DNA from: Xylanimonas protaetiae
GTDB lineage: Bacteria > Actinomycetota > Actinomycetes > Actinomycetales > Cellulomonadaceae
NCBI RefSeq assembly: GCF_004135385.1
Contig: NZ_CP035493.1
Span: forward strand, 2,294,001 to 2,358,000
Direction of reading: 5' to 3'
Length of the DNA: 64,000 nt
In this document: one piece after another, positions 1 through 7,309 of the stretch
Layout: each line of letters begins with the position of its first letter
How positions within the stretch are numbered: the stretch's first letter is position 1
Notes under the pieces: model-generated
Told to the model about the DNA's origin: nothing
Databases searched by the model: none
The model's input: the letters and a program-made list of their open reading frames with translations, nothing else
Position numbers and translations under genes: made by a program

Positions 1-723
1 CGCCGCGACCTGCGCCCGGAACGCGGAGAGCTCGTCGTCGTGCAGCAGCGTGAACGCGTGCGCGGCGGTGCCGATGGTCTCCAGGCCGTAGCGGTAGCCG
101 GCCTCGAGGTTGGAGGTGCCGGCGAACCCGCCGATCACGGCGGCGCGCGCGGCGGCGACGGCGGCCTGCTCGTGCGCGCGGCGCGCGCCCATCTCCAGGC
201 ACGGCCGGTCCACGGCGGCGGACGTCATGCGCGACGCCGCGGACGCCACGGCGGAGTCGTAGTTGAGCACCGACAGCACCAGCGTCTCCAGCAGCACGGC
301 CTCGGCGAACGTGCCCTCCACCTGGAGGATCGGCGAGCCGGGGAAGAACACCTCGCCCTCGGCGTACCCCAGGACGTTGCCCGTGAACCGGTAGCCGGAC
401 AGGAAGTCGATCGTGCGGGCGTCGACCGCGCCGGTGCCTTCGAGGTACCCGAGCTCGGCGTCGTCGAACCGGAAGCGGGGGAGCGCCTCGAGGATGCGGC
501 CCGTGCCGGCGAGCACGCCGTAGCGGCGTCCCGCCGGCAGCCGGCGCGTGAACACCTCGAACACGCAGTGCCGGTGCGCGGTGCCGTCGGCGAGCGCGGC
601 CTGGAGCATCGTCAGCTCGTACTTGTCCGTCAGCAGCGCCGTCGACGGGCGGGCCGTGGGCGGGAGTGCGGCCGGCAGGACGCCGTTGGACGGGGCGCCC
701 ATGCCCCGGTCGAGCTCGGTCAT
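1..723 (-). CDS. pncB: Nicotinate phosphoribosyltransferase, N-terminal part (cut by window edge)
   Basis: The visible 241 residues run from an ATG (reads MTELDRGMG) off the left edge of the window, so the C-terminal half is missing. The enzyme condenses nicotinate with PRPP, using ATP, to give nicotinate mononucleotide in NAD salvage, in the cytosol. The stretch LLTDKYELTMLQAAL near residues 30–45 is the classic N-terminal signature of the family. It is followed by CVFEVFTRRLP and a GYRF segment also found in these enzymes. In Actinobacteria this gene commonly sits upstream of clpS; here the sugar module lies between. The start fits because family members begin shortly before the TDKYELTM motif. 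Identity is secure; completeness cannot be judged. Confidence 0.9.
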   Translation of the reverse strand, partial: MTELDRGMGAPSNGVLPAALPPTARPSTALLTDKYELTMLQAALADGTAHRHCVFEVFTRRLPAGRRYGVLAGTGRILEALPRFRFDDAELGYLEGTGAVDARTIDFLSGYRFTGNVLGYAEGEVFFPGSPILQVEGTFAEAVLLETLVLSVLNYDSAVASAASRMTSAAVDRPCLEMGARRAHEQAAVAAARAAVIGGFAGTSNLEAGYRYGLETIGTAAHAFTLLHDDELSAFRAQVAA

Positions 724-771
724 GGGGAAACGGTAAGCCGTCAGGGGGGTCTGAGCAGGGCGAGCGTCACT

Positions 772-797
772 GTGCGGCCGGTGCGGCCCGGCCGCAC
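772..797 (-). terminator. Hairpin terminator of the chitobiose phosphorylase operon
   Basis: A 9-bp perfect stem (gtgcggccg / cggccgcac) with an 8-nt loop lies just past the stop codon of the GH94 gene, in the 77-bp gap before pncB. There is no T-run, as is common for actinobacterial terminators. The remaining bases of this gap must also hold the pncB ribosome site. Confidence 0.5.
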
Positions 798-800
798 GGA

Positions 801-3287
801 TCAGCCCAGCGTGACCTCCACCCGCACGGTCGTCCCCGCCGCGACGACGGGCACCGCCGTCGTGCCCGCGGGGAGCGCGACGCCGTCGACGACGACCGAG
901 CGGACGCCCTTCTGCACGTGCTCGGGGTTGCGCACCGCGATCTCGTACACGGCGCCGCGCCACTCCCGGCGCACCTCGAACCCGTCCCACGCGGCCGGGA
1001 TCGCAGGGTCGATCACGAGGCCGTCGAGCGAGGGCCGGACGCCGAGGATGTACTTGGTGGCCGCCGTGTACATCCAGCCCGACGAACCCGTCAGCCACGG
1101 GTTCTGCGCGAGCCCGAACCGCTCGTGGTCGCGCCCGTAGACGAACTGGACGTAGGCGTACGGCTCCGCCTCGCGCACCTCGACGTTGTCGTTCTGGTGG
1201 TACGGGAGGATCGCGTCGTAGAACGCCATCGCCTCGTCGCCGCGGCCCAGCATGGCCTCGGCGATGATGGGCCACGCGTTGGGGTGGCTGAAGATCGCGG
1301 CGTTCTCCTTGATGCCCGGGTACACCCGGGTGAGGAACCCGACGGTGTCGTCCACCTGGGTGAACGCCGGCCAGCTGAGGTGGTTGCCGTACTCGCTGGC
1401 CAGCAGCTCGTGGACCGCGTCCATCGACTGGATGCCGCGCTCGCGGGTCGTGATGCCGCCGATGACGGGCCACGCCTGGTGCTCGAGGAAGATCTTCCCC
1501 TCGGCGTTGTCGGCCGAGCCGATGAGCACGCCGTCGCGGGTGATGCCGCGCCGCCACCACCGCCCGTCCCACAGCTCCTTGTCGGCCACCGCGGCGAGCC
1601 GGTCCAGCTCCGCCTCGTACCGCGCGACGTGGTCGTGGCGTCCGAGCGGCCCGGCCAGCGAGAGATACGCCCGGATGGCCCACGCGTGCAGGAACGTCAC
1701 GAGCGCGGTCTCGCCGCCGCCCAGGTTGATGCCGTCGTTCCAGTCGGCCCGCAGGCCCAGCGCGACGCCGTTGGCGCCCACCTGCTGCGACGTGAAGTCG
1801 AGCGCCCGCTCGAGGTGCTCCCACACGGTGCCCGTCGAGCCCTCGGCGTAGGTGATCTCCTGGTCGAGGAAGTCGGTCTCGCCCGTCTCCTTGACGTACT
1901 CCGCGATGGTCGGCACGAGCCACAGGTGGTCGTCCGAGCACGTGTCCTCGAGCCCGTGGATCAGGGACGCCCGGTCGGTGCGGGGCACGATCGTCGGCGA
2001 CGGGATGTCCGGCAGCTGCGGCGCGTCGGGGTCGAAGTCGGCCGGGTCGAACAGGTGCAGCCCGTACCCCGCCTCGGTCTGCGCGCGCAACAGCTCGACG
2101 ATGCGCTGCTTCGACTTGACCGGGTTGGAGTGGATGACGCTCATGCAGTCCTGCGCGGTGTCGCGGTAGCCCAGGCCCGTGCGCCCGCCCACCTCGACGA
2201 ACGACGCGAACCGGGACCACACCACGCACGTCTCGGCCTGGAGCAGCGTCCAGGTGTTGAGCATCGAGTTCATCCCGGCGTGCGGGGTGGTCACCGCGAG
2301 GCGGGCCTGCTTGGCCCGCCAGTGGTCCACGAGCGCCGTGTACTCGGCGTCGACGACGGCCGGGTCCGCGAACTTGGCCCGCATCGCGCGCCCGACGGCG
2401 TCGCGCGAGCCGTAGCCGAGCACGAAGCTCAGCCGGACGGTCGAGCCCGGCGCGATGGTCACCTCGTGGGCGAGCGCCCCGCAGTGGTTCTGCGTGGTGC
2501 CCTGCGAGCCGCTCAGCGCGCCCGCGGCGACACCGCGGGGGTCGGACTCGTCGCGGTACGGGCCGACGAACGCGTCGCGCAGCGCGTCGAACGAGTCGGC
2601 CGTCTCGCCGGACGGCCCGGCCGACGCGAAGTAGTGGAACGTCCACGGCTCGTAGTACGCGTCCACCTCGACGACGCCGTCCGCGTAGTCCGCGCCCTGC
2701 GAGTACAGCGACATCTGCAGGTTCTGGTTGTCCACCGTGATGGTGTGGAACGAGAACTCGACGTAGCCCGTCACGGTGAGCGTCCGGGGCTCGGGCGTCG
2801 TGTTGGTGAGCCGCACGTCCCACACCTCGGCGTCGTCGTCGAGCGGGACGAACACCGTCTGCGTGGCGTCGATGCCGCGGAACGAGGACTCGAAGCGGGT
2901 GTACCCGGTGCCGTGGGCGGAGGTCCAGCGGCCGGCCGAGCCGTCCGTGGGGACGTCGTCGGACGGCCCGACGAAGGGCTTGCCGACGGGCTGCCACGAG
3001 ATGCTCCAGTGGTCGCCCGCGCCTGCGTTCGCCGCGGCGTCGCGCAGGTAGACGTACTTGCCGGGCCGGTCGAGCGGCACGCCGTTCTGCCGGAACCGCG
3101 TGATGCGGCCCGTCTGGGCGGACCTGTAGTACGAGTACCCGCCGCCGTGGTGGCTGATGACGGTGCAGAAGTCGCGCGTCCCCAGGTAGTTCGTCCAGGA
3201 GACGGGGACGTCGGGGCGCTCGATCACGTACTCGTGCGCTGGGTCGTCGAACCTGCCGTACGCAGTGCCCTTGTGTCGCTCGCTCAT
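801..3287 (-). CDS. chbP: N,N'-diacetylchitobiose phosphorylase (GH94)
   Basis: This 828-residue protein belongs to the GH94 inverting phosphorylases. In characterised Vibrio ChbP the reaction splits (GlcNAc)2 with phosphate into GlcNAc-1-phosphate and GlcNAc. Blocks shared with that enzyme, from memory of the family, include WTNYLGTRDFCTVISHHGGG near residue 30, FVEVGGRTGLGYRDTAQD, GYGLHLFDP, DTCSDDHLWLVPTI and the RADWND segment near residue 516 that carries the general-acid aspartate. KENAAIFSHPNAW near the C-terminus lies in the substrate pocket. The length suits ChbP (about 800). There is no signal peptide, so it acts in the cytosol on imported chitobiose. The ATG overlaps the upstream gene's stop (ATGA), implying coupled translation, and AAGGG lies about 12 nt upstream. 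Cellobiose phosphorylases differ at GYRDTAQD, which makes chitobiose the likelier substrate. Confidence 0.86.
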   Translation of the reverse strand: MSERHKGTAYGRFDDPAHEYVIERPDVPVSWTNYLGTRDFCTVISHHGGGYSYYRSAQTGRITRFRQNGVPLDRPGKYVYLRDAAANAGAGDHWSISWQPVGKPFVGPSDDVPTDGSAGRWTSAHGTGYTRFESSFRGIDATQTVFVPLDDDAEVWDVRLTNTTPEPRTLTVTGYVEFSFHTITVDNQNLQMSLYSQGADYADGVVEVDAYYEPWTFHYFASAGPSGETADSFDALRDAFVGPYRDESDPRGVAAGALSGSQGTTQNHCGALAHEVTIAPGSTVRLSFVLGYGSRDAVGRAMRAKFADPAVVDAEYTALVDHWRAKQARLAVTTPHAGMNSMLNTWTLLQAETCVVWSRFASFVEVGGRTGLGYRDTAQDCMSVIHSNPVKSKQRIVELLRAQTEAGYGLHLFDPADFDPDAPQLPDIPSPTIVPRTDRASLIHGLEDTCSDDHLWLVPTIAEYVKETGETDFLDQEITYAEGSTGTVWEHLERALDFTSQQVGANGVALGLRADWNDGINLGGGETALVTFLHAWAIRAYLSLAGPLGRHDHVARYEAELDRLAAVADKELWDGRWWRRGITRDGVLIGSADNAEGKIFLEHQAWPVIGGITTRERGIQSMDAVHELLASEYGNHLSWPAFTQVDDTVGFLTRVYPGIKENAAIFSHPNAWPIIAEAMLGRGDEAMAFYDAILPYHQNDNVEVREAEPYAYVQFVYGRDHERFGLAQNPWLTGSSGWMYTAATKYILGVRPSLDGLVIDPAIPAAWDGFEVRREWRGAVYEIAVRNPEHVQKGVRSVVVDGVALPAGTTAVPVVAAGTTVRVEVTLG

Positions 3288-5485
3288 GCCGTGACAAATC
3301 CCTTCAGCCAGTCGAGGAGCTCCTGCGCCTGTGCGGGGGTGGCGGCCTCGGCCACCATGCGTAGCAGCGGCTCGGTGCCGGAGAAGCGCAGCAGCGCCCA
3401 CCCTCCGTCGTCGAGCACGATCTTGGTGCCGTCGAGGTGCGACACGCTCGCCACGGGGTACGGGCCGACCGCCGTCAGGGGCGAGGACGCGAGCCGGCGC
3501 GGCACCTCGACGCGCATCTCGGGCGTGGCGGGGACGTCGCCCTCGGCCAGGTAGAGGCGGCCGGTGACGTCCCAGATGGACTGCCGCAGCTCGGAGATGG
3601 TCTTGCCCGTGCGGGCCAGCATCTCGGCCACGAGCGCGCACGCGAAGATGCCGTCCTTGCCGAGCAGCCAGCCGCGCACCGTCAGGCCGCCCGAGGACTC
3701 GCCGCCCAGCACCGCCCCGATCTCCTCCATCCCGGCGGTCACGTGCTTGAACCCGACGCGCACCTCGCGGGACTCCTCCCCGAAGTGGGCGGCGAGCCGG
3801 TCCAGCAGGTGGGTCGTCGCCAGGTTGCGCACCACGCCGCCGCGCTCGCCGCGCACCTCGTGCAGGTACCAGTACAGGAGCAGCAGCAGGTCGTTCGCGT
3901 CGACGTACTCGCCCTGCTCGTCGACGATGCCGATGCGGTCGGAGTCGCCGTCGGTGGCCATGCCCAGGCTGTAGCGGCCCTCGCCGCGCCGGATGAGCTC
4001 CTTGAGCGCGTGCAGCCGCTCCGAGTCGGGAGCCGGGGCGATGCCGCCGAACAGCGGGTTGTGCTGCGCGTGGATGAACTCGGCCCGCACGCGCATGTCG
4101 GTGAGGATCGTCCCGAGCGTGCTCTGCGACGTCCCGTACATCGCGTCGACGATGACGCGCAGCCCGGAGCCGCGCACGGCGTCGACGTCGATGATCTCCT
4201 CGATCGCGTCGATGTACGGCTCGTCGAGCTCGGCGTCGACCACGACGCCCGTCTCGCGGGCGCGGGCGAGGTCGAGGGTGACGACGTCCGCGATGGAGAG
4301 CGCGTTGGCCTCGTCCTGGTAGCGGTTGGTCTCGTCGTCGAGCGGCAGGGAGCCGTCGGCGCGGAACACCTTCATGCCGTTCCACTGGGGCGGGTTGTGC
4401 GAGGAGGTGATGATGATGCCGTAGGCCGCCGTCAGGTGGGGGGCGGCGAACGTGACCAGCGGGGTGGGGACGTCGTCGCGCAGCAGCGTGACGGGGATGT
4501 TGTTGCCCGCGAACACCTCGGCCGCGGCCTCGGCCGACTCGCGCGAGAGGAACCGGCGGTCGCCGCCGATGACGACGCCCTGGCGCTCGACGCCGCGGCG
4601 GGTCACCTCGTTGGCGATGGCCTGGCTGAGCCGGCGCACGTTGGCCAGCGTGTAGCCCTCCCCGATGAGCGCCCGCCACCCGCCCGTGCCGAACACGATC
4701 TGGGTGTCGGTGGACTTCACGGGCCGGAACAGGCGGGCGAGCACGATGTCGGCGGCCTGCGCGAGCTGCTCCGGGGTGTTGATGCCGCGCACCTCGGACG
4801 TGTCGTAGATCTGGTACGACTCGATCGACTTGCCGCGCCCGATGATGCGCCGGGCCATCTCGGTGAGGCGGTGCTCGCCCTCGGCGGCCATGGCCTCGAG
4901 CTCCCCGAAGAGCAGGCCGGGGGCGGCCGCGTAGGCGCCCACGTTGAGCTCCGTGCGCCCCTGGCGGGGCGCCCGGCGCTCGGCGCGGTCCCGGATCGCG
5001 ATGATCGGCGCGGTGCCCGAGCTGGTCGCCTCGCGCACCACCTCGCCGTACTCGTCGTACTCCTGGGCGACGTCGTCGACGACGGCGGTGAGGATCGCCA
5101 GGTCGGCGTCCTTGAGGGTGAAGCGGTGCAGCAGGCCGCGCAGCGAGTCGGGGCGCAGCAGGGGCGTGTCGGCGTAGGCGACGAGCACGCGGTCGGTGGC
5201 GAGCGACTCGACGGCCTGGCGGGCGGCGAGCACCGCGTCGCCCGTGCCGCGCGGCTCGGCCTGCTCGACGTACGCGTAGGCGTCGCCGAGCGCCTCGCGC
5301 ACCGCGGTGTCGCCCGGCGCGACCACGACGACGACGCGCTCCGCGTCGACGACCCGCGTCACGGTGGCGACGGCTGCCTGGACCACGGTGGAGTCGCCGA
5401 GCGGGTGGGTCAGCAGCGAGCGGGAGACGGCGTCGTGCCCCGCTGCGAGGACGACGGCGGAGGTCAGGGATGTCGCGGACGCCAT
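3284..5485 (-). CDS. Fusion of GlmU-type nucleotidyltransferase domain and phosphohexomutase
   Basis: This 733-residue protein joins two enzyme folds. Residues 1–250 resemble the GlmU pyrophosphorylase domain: PRGTGDAVL (78–86), the metal aspartate in ADTPL (105–109) and ELNVG (179–183). However, the usual GxGTRM...PK nucleotide loop is replaced by GHDAVSRSLLTHPLG (16–30), without the signature Arg and Lys. Residues 255–733 are a complete alpha-D-phosphohexomutase with active-site serine in SSHNP (about 362), metal loop DGDSDR (512–517), sugar loop GGESSGG (594–600) and phosphate loop RFSGTEPLLR (700–709). Next to chitobiose phosphorylase, the likely job is conversion of GlcNAc-1-P to GlcNAc-6-P, or to UDP-GlcNAc if the N-domain is active (inference). 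The start is the ATG with GGGAG about 7 nt upstream; an earlier in-frame start would add an unrelated 19-residue tail. Confidence 0.8.
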   Translation of the reverse strand: MASATSLTSAVVLAAGHDAVSRSLLTHPLGDSTVVQAAVATVTRVVDAERVVVVVAPGDTAVREALGDAYAYVEQAEPRGTGDAVLAARQAVESLATDRVLVAYADTPLLRPDSLRGLLHRFTLKDADLAILTAVVDDVAQEYDEYGEVVREATSSGTAPIIAIRDRAERRAPRQGRTELNVGAYAAAPGLLFGELEAMAAEGEHRLTEMARRIIGRGKSIESYQIYDTSEVRGINTPEQLAQAADIVLARLFRPVKSTDTQIVFGTGGWRALIGEGYTLANVRRLSQAIANEVTRRGVERQGVVIGGDRRFLSRESAEAAAEVFAGNNIPVTLLRDDVPTPLVTFAAPHLTAAYGIIITSSHNPPQWNGMKVFRADGSLPLDDETNRYQDEANALSIADVVTLDLARARETGVVVDAELDEPYIDAIEEIIDVDAVRGSGLRVIVDAMYGTSQSTLGTILTDMRVRAEFIHAQHNPLFGGIAPAPDSERLHALKELIRRGEGRYSLGMATDGDSDRIGIVDEQGEYVDANDLLLLLYWYLHEVRGERGGVVRNLATTHLLDRLAAHFGEESREVRVGFKHVTAGMEEIGAVLGGESSGGLTVRGWLLGKDGIFACALVAEMLARTGKTISELRQSIWDVTGRLYLAEGDVPATPEMRVEVPRRLASSPLTAVGPYPVASVSHLDGTKIVLDDGGWALLRFSGTEPLLRMVAEAATPAQAQELLDWLKGFVTA

Positions 5486-5538
5486 GGGGCTGCTCCCGGG
5501 GAGGTGGTGCGCGTGACCGGTGCCACGCCGCGAGGACC

Positions 5539-5544
5539 ACATTA
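5539..5544 (-). promoter_or_regulatory. Possible -10 box for the chitobiose operon
   Basis: The minus-strand hexamer TAATGT lies 53 nt upstream of the fusion-gene start, in the 179-bp divergent gap before the PHP gene. No convincing -35 or operator palindrome is visible, so this is a weak call. Confidence 0.3.
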
Positions 5545-5664
5545 CGACAGGATCCTTCCAAATACACGCGGGTGGCGCTGCGTATCCGGCTGTGTCGGAG
5601 CGGAACTGGCGCAGTCACGGCGAGCGGTCGCCCTGTGCAAGGTCCATCGGGCAGGATCCAGGCC

Positions 5665-6528
5665 ATGACGCTGCCGGCTGACAGTCACGTGCATAGCGAG
5701 TGGTCCTGGGATACGGGAGGACCCGGGTCGCATGCTGACGGGCGGATGCGGGCGACGTGCGAGCAGGCCGTGCGGATCGGGCTCGGGGCGATCTACTTCA
5801 CCGAGCATCTGGACGTCCCGGACACGTGGCACGCGGAGCCCCAGGACCTGATGCCTCATCAGCAGGACTTCCTGAACGATGCCGGCCGTGTCGAGTTCGC
5901 ACCCTTCGACGCGGCGGGCTATCTGGCGGCCGTCGACCGCATGCGACATGAGTTCCCGGAGCTTCACATCCACACGGGTGTCGAGTTCGGACAGCCCCAT
6001 CTCTGGGGCGACCGAGCGGCGGCGATCGTCGACCTGGACCTCGTCGATCGAGTTCTCGGCTCGCTGCACACGCTCGATCTCGGTGACGGGCCGGCAGAGC
6101 CTCACACATTGTTCCGCAAGCATGACCCGGCCGAGGTCATGAACGCCTACCTCGAGCAGATACCTGCCATGGTCGAGGGGTCCGAGGCCTTCGAGGTCTT
6201 CACGCACATCGACTACGCGGTCCGGCTGTGGCCCGTCGCCACAGCAGGGCCGTTCGACCCACGCGCGTTCGAGGACCCGTTTCGCCGGGCGATGCGGTCG
6301 GTTGCCGAGGCTGATCGTGCGCTCGAGATGAACACCCGACGCCTCTGGTCGTGGATCCCTCAGTGGTGGGCCGACTCGGGTGGGAAGGCAGTGACCTTCG
6401 GCAGCGACGCTCACACGCCGGAGGCCATCGCGTCGAACTTTCCCGAAGCCACGGCGATGCTCGAACACTTCGGCTTCGAGCCCGGGAGCACGCCTGAGGA
6501 GTTCTGGGTTCGCTCACGCGCGATCTAG
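5665..6528 (+). CDS. PHP-domain phosphoesterase, histidinol-phosphatase-like
   Basis: This 287-residue cytosolic hydrolase has the PHP metal-binding motifs in order: SHVHSEWS at residues 7–14, FTEHLDVP near 50, HTGVEFGQP near 110, FTHIDYAVR near 185 and FGSDAHTPE near 250. These supply the His, Glu and Asp ligands of the trinuclear metal site seen in HisK-type histidinol phosphatases. A biosynthetic role in histidine is not supported by context, since no his genes are nearby. Relaxed codon choice (TTT, GAT and CAT occur often) contrasts with the neighbouring genes and may reflect acquisition. The ATG is preceded by AGGA at 7 nt. It converges with the metallophosphoesterase gene, leaving only a 10-bp gap. 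Confidence 0.75.
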   Translation: MTLPADSHVHSEWSWDTGGPGSHADGRMRATCEQAVRIGLGAIYFTEHLDVPDTWHAEPQDLMPHQQDFLNDAGRVEFAPFDAAGYLAAVDRMRHEFPELHIHTGVEFGQPHLWGDRAAAIVDLDLVDRVLGSLHTLDLGDGPAEPHTLFRKHDPAEVMNAYLEQIPAMVEGSEAFEVFTHIDYAVRLWPVATAGPFDPRAFEDPFRRAMRSVAEADRALEMNTRRLWSWIPQWWADSGGKAVTFGSDAHTPEAIASNFPEATAMLEHFGFEPGSTPEEFWVRSRAI

Positions 6529-6538
6529 CAGACGCTCG

Positions 6539-7276
6539 TCACCGGCCGCGGTAGACGGCCGTGCGGAGCTTGACGGCGTAGGGCTCCAGCTGAGGCATTC
6601 CCAGCGCGCGGGCGATCGCGATCTCTGCCTCGAGGTCATAGGGCACCCGCACGAACTGCAGACCCAACGCGCCCGGCTCCGGGTCGTCGACCGTGCCGTC
6701 GAGCACCACGTAGCTCGGGACCGGCTCGTCGAGCGGGTTGCCGACACTCCCGACGTTGAAGAGCGTGCGGCCGTCGTTGACCTCGAGGTAGGCGCTGTGG
6801 ATGTCGCCGTACCCGACGACGGACGGCTCGGGCCCGGGACCCGTGAGGTCGGTCGCGGCGAACATGCCGTCGAACTCCTCACGCGTATGGCTGCGGCGCA
6901 CCCGGACGTGGACGCTCGTCGCGGAGGCGTGGAAGAGGCGCAGGCGCCGTCCCGAGACGACCGCGTCGTGGCTCAGCGGGAGGGTTCGGAGCCAGTCGCG
7001 CTGCTCGGGCCGCAGCTCGTCGTGCCACCACGCGAGACCGGGATCGTCCGAGCCGGCCGCGGCGGGCAGGAAGTCGTCCCAGTTGCCGCGGACGTTGACC
7101 TCGCAGGCCTCCTGGCAGCGATCGACGACCGCACTGCCCCGCGGTCCCTTGCCGACGTAGTCGCCGAGGTTCCAGACCCGCTCGATGCCGCGCCTGCGGA
7201 TGTCGGCCAGCACCGCGTCGAGTGCGGTGAGGTTGCCGTGGACGTCCGAGATGACGGCGATCCGATCATGACCCAT
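6539..7276 (-). CDS. Calcineurin-like metallophosphoesterase
   Basis: This 245-residue protein is a calcineurin-fold phosphoesterase. ISDVHGNLTALDAVL near residue 9 gives DxH. WNLGDYVGKGPR near 36 gives GDxxxxGP. VRGNWDD near 63 corresponds to GNH(D/E), with Trp in place of His. Late histidines lie in LFHAS and GDIHSAY. The NVGSVGNPLD segment near 195 is typical of the YfcE/diadenosine tetraphosphatase-like subgroup with GSVG. The substrate is unknown; small phosphodiesters or phosphoserine proteins are possible. The ATG has AGGA 7 nt upstream in the context AGGATCGCCGC, which recurs before the gene starting at 24714. Confidence 0.78.
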   Translation of the reverse strand: MGHDRIAVISDVHGNLTALDAVLADIRRRGIERVWNLGDYVGKGPRGSAVVDRCQEACEVNVRGNWDDFLPAAAGSDDPGLAWWHDELRPEQRDWLRTLPLSHDAVVSGRRLRLFHASATSVHVRVRRSHTREEFDGMFAATDLTGPGPEPSVVGYGDIHSAYLEVNDGRTLFNVGSVGNPLDEPVPSYVVLDGTVDDPEPGALGLQFVRVPYDLEAEIAIARALGMPQLEPYAVKLRTAVYRGR

Positions 7277-7309
7277 GCGGCGATCCTCGCAGAGCCGGGT
7301 GACGGGGCG

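Noticed and set aside
801-5666. A single 1621-residue minus-strand open frame spanning both sugar genes
   Set aside because: Only its last 828 residues code for a recognisable protein; the first part is the fusion gene read out of frame. Stop and start overlap at 3284–3287 marks two genes.
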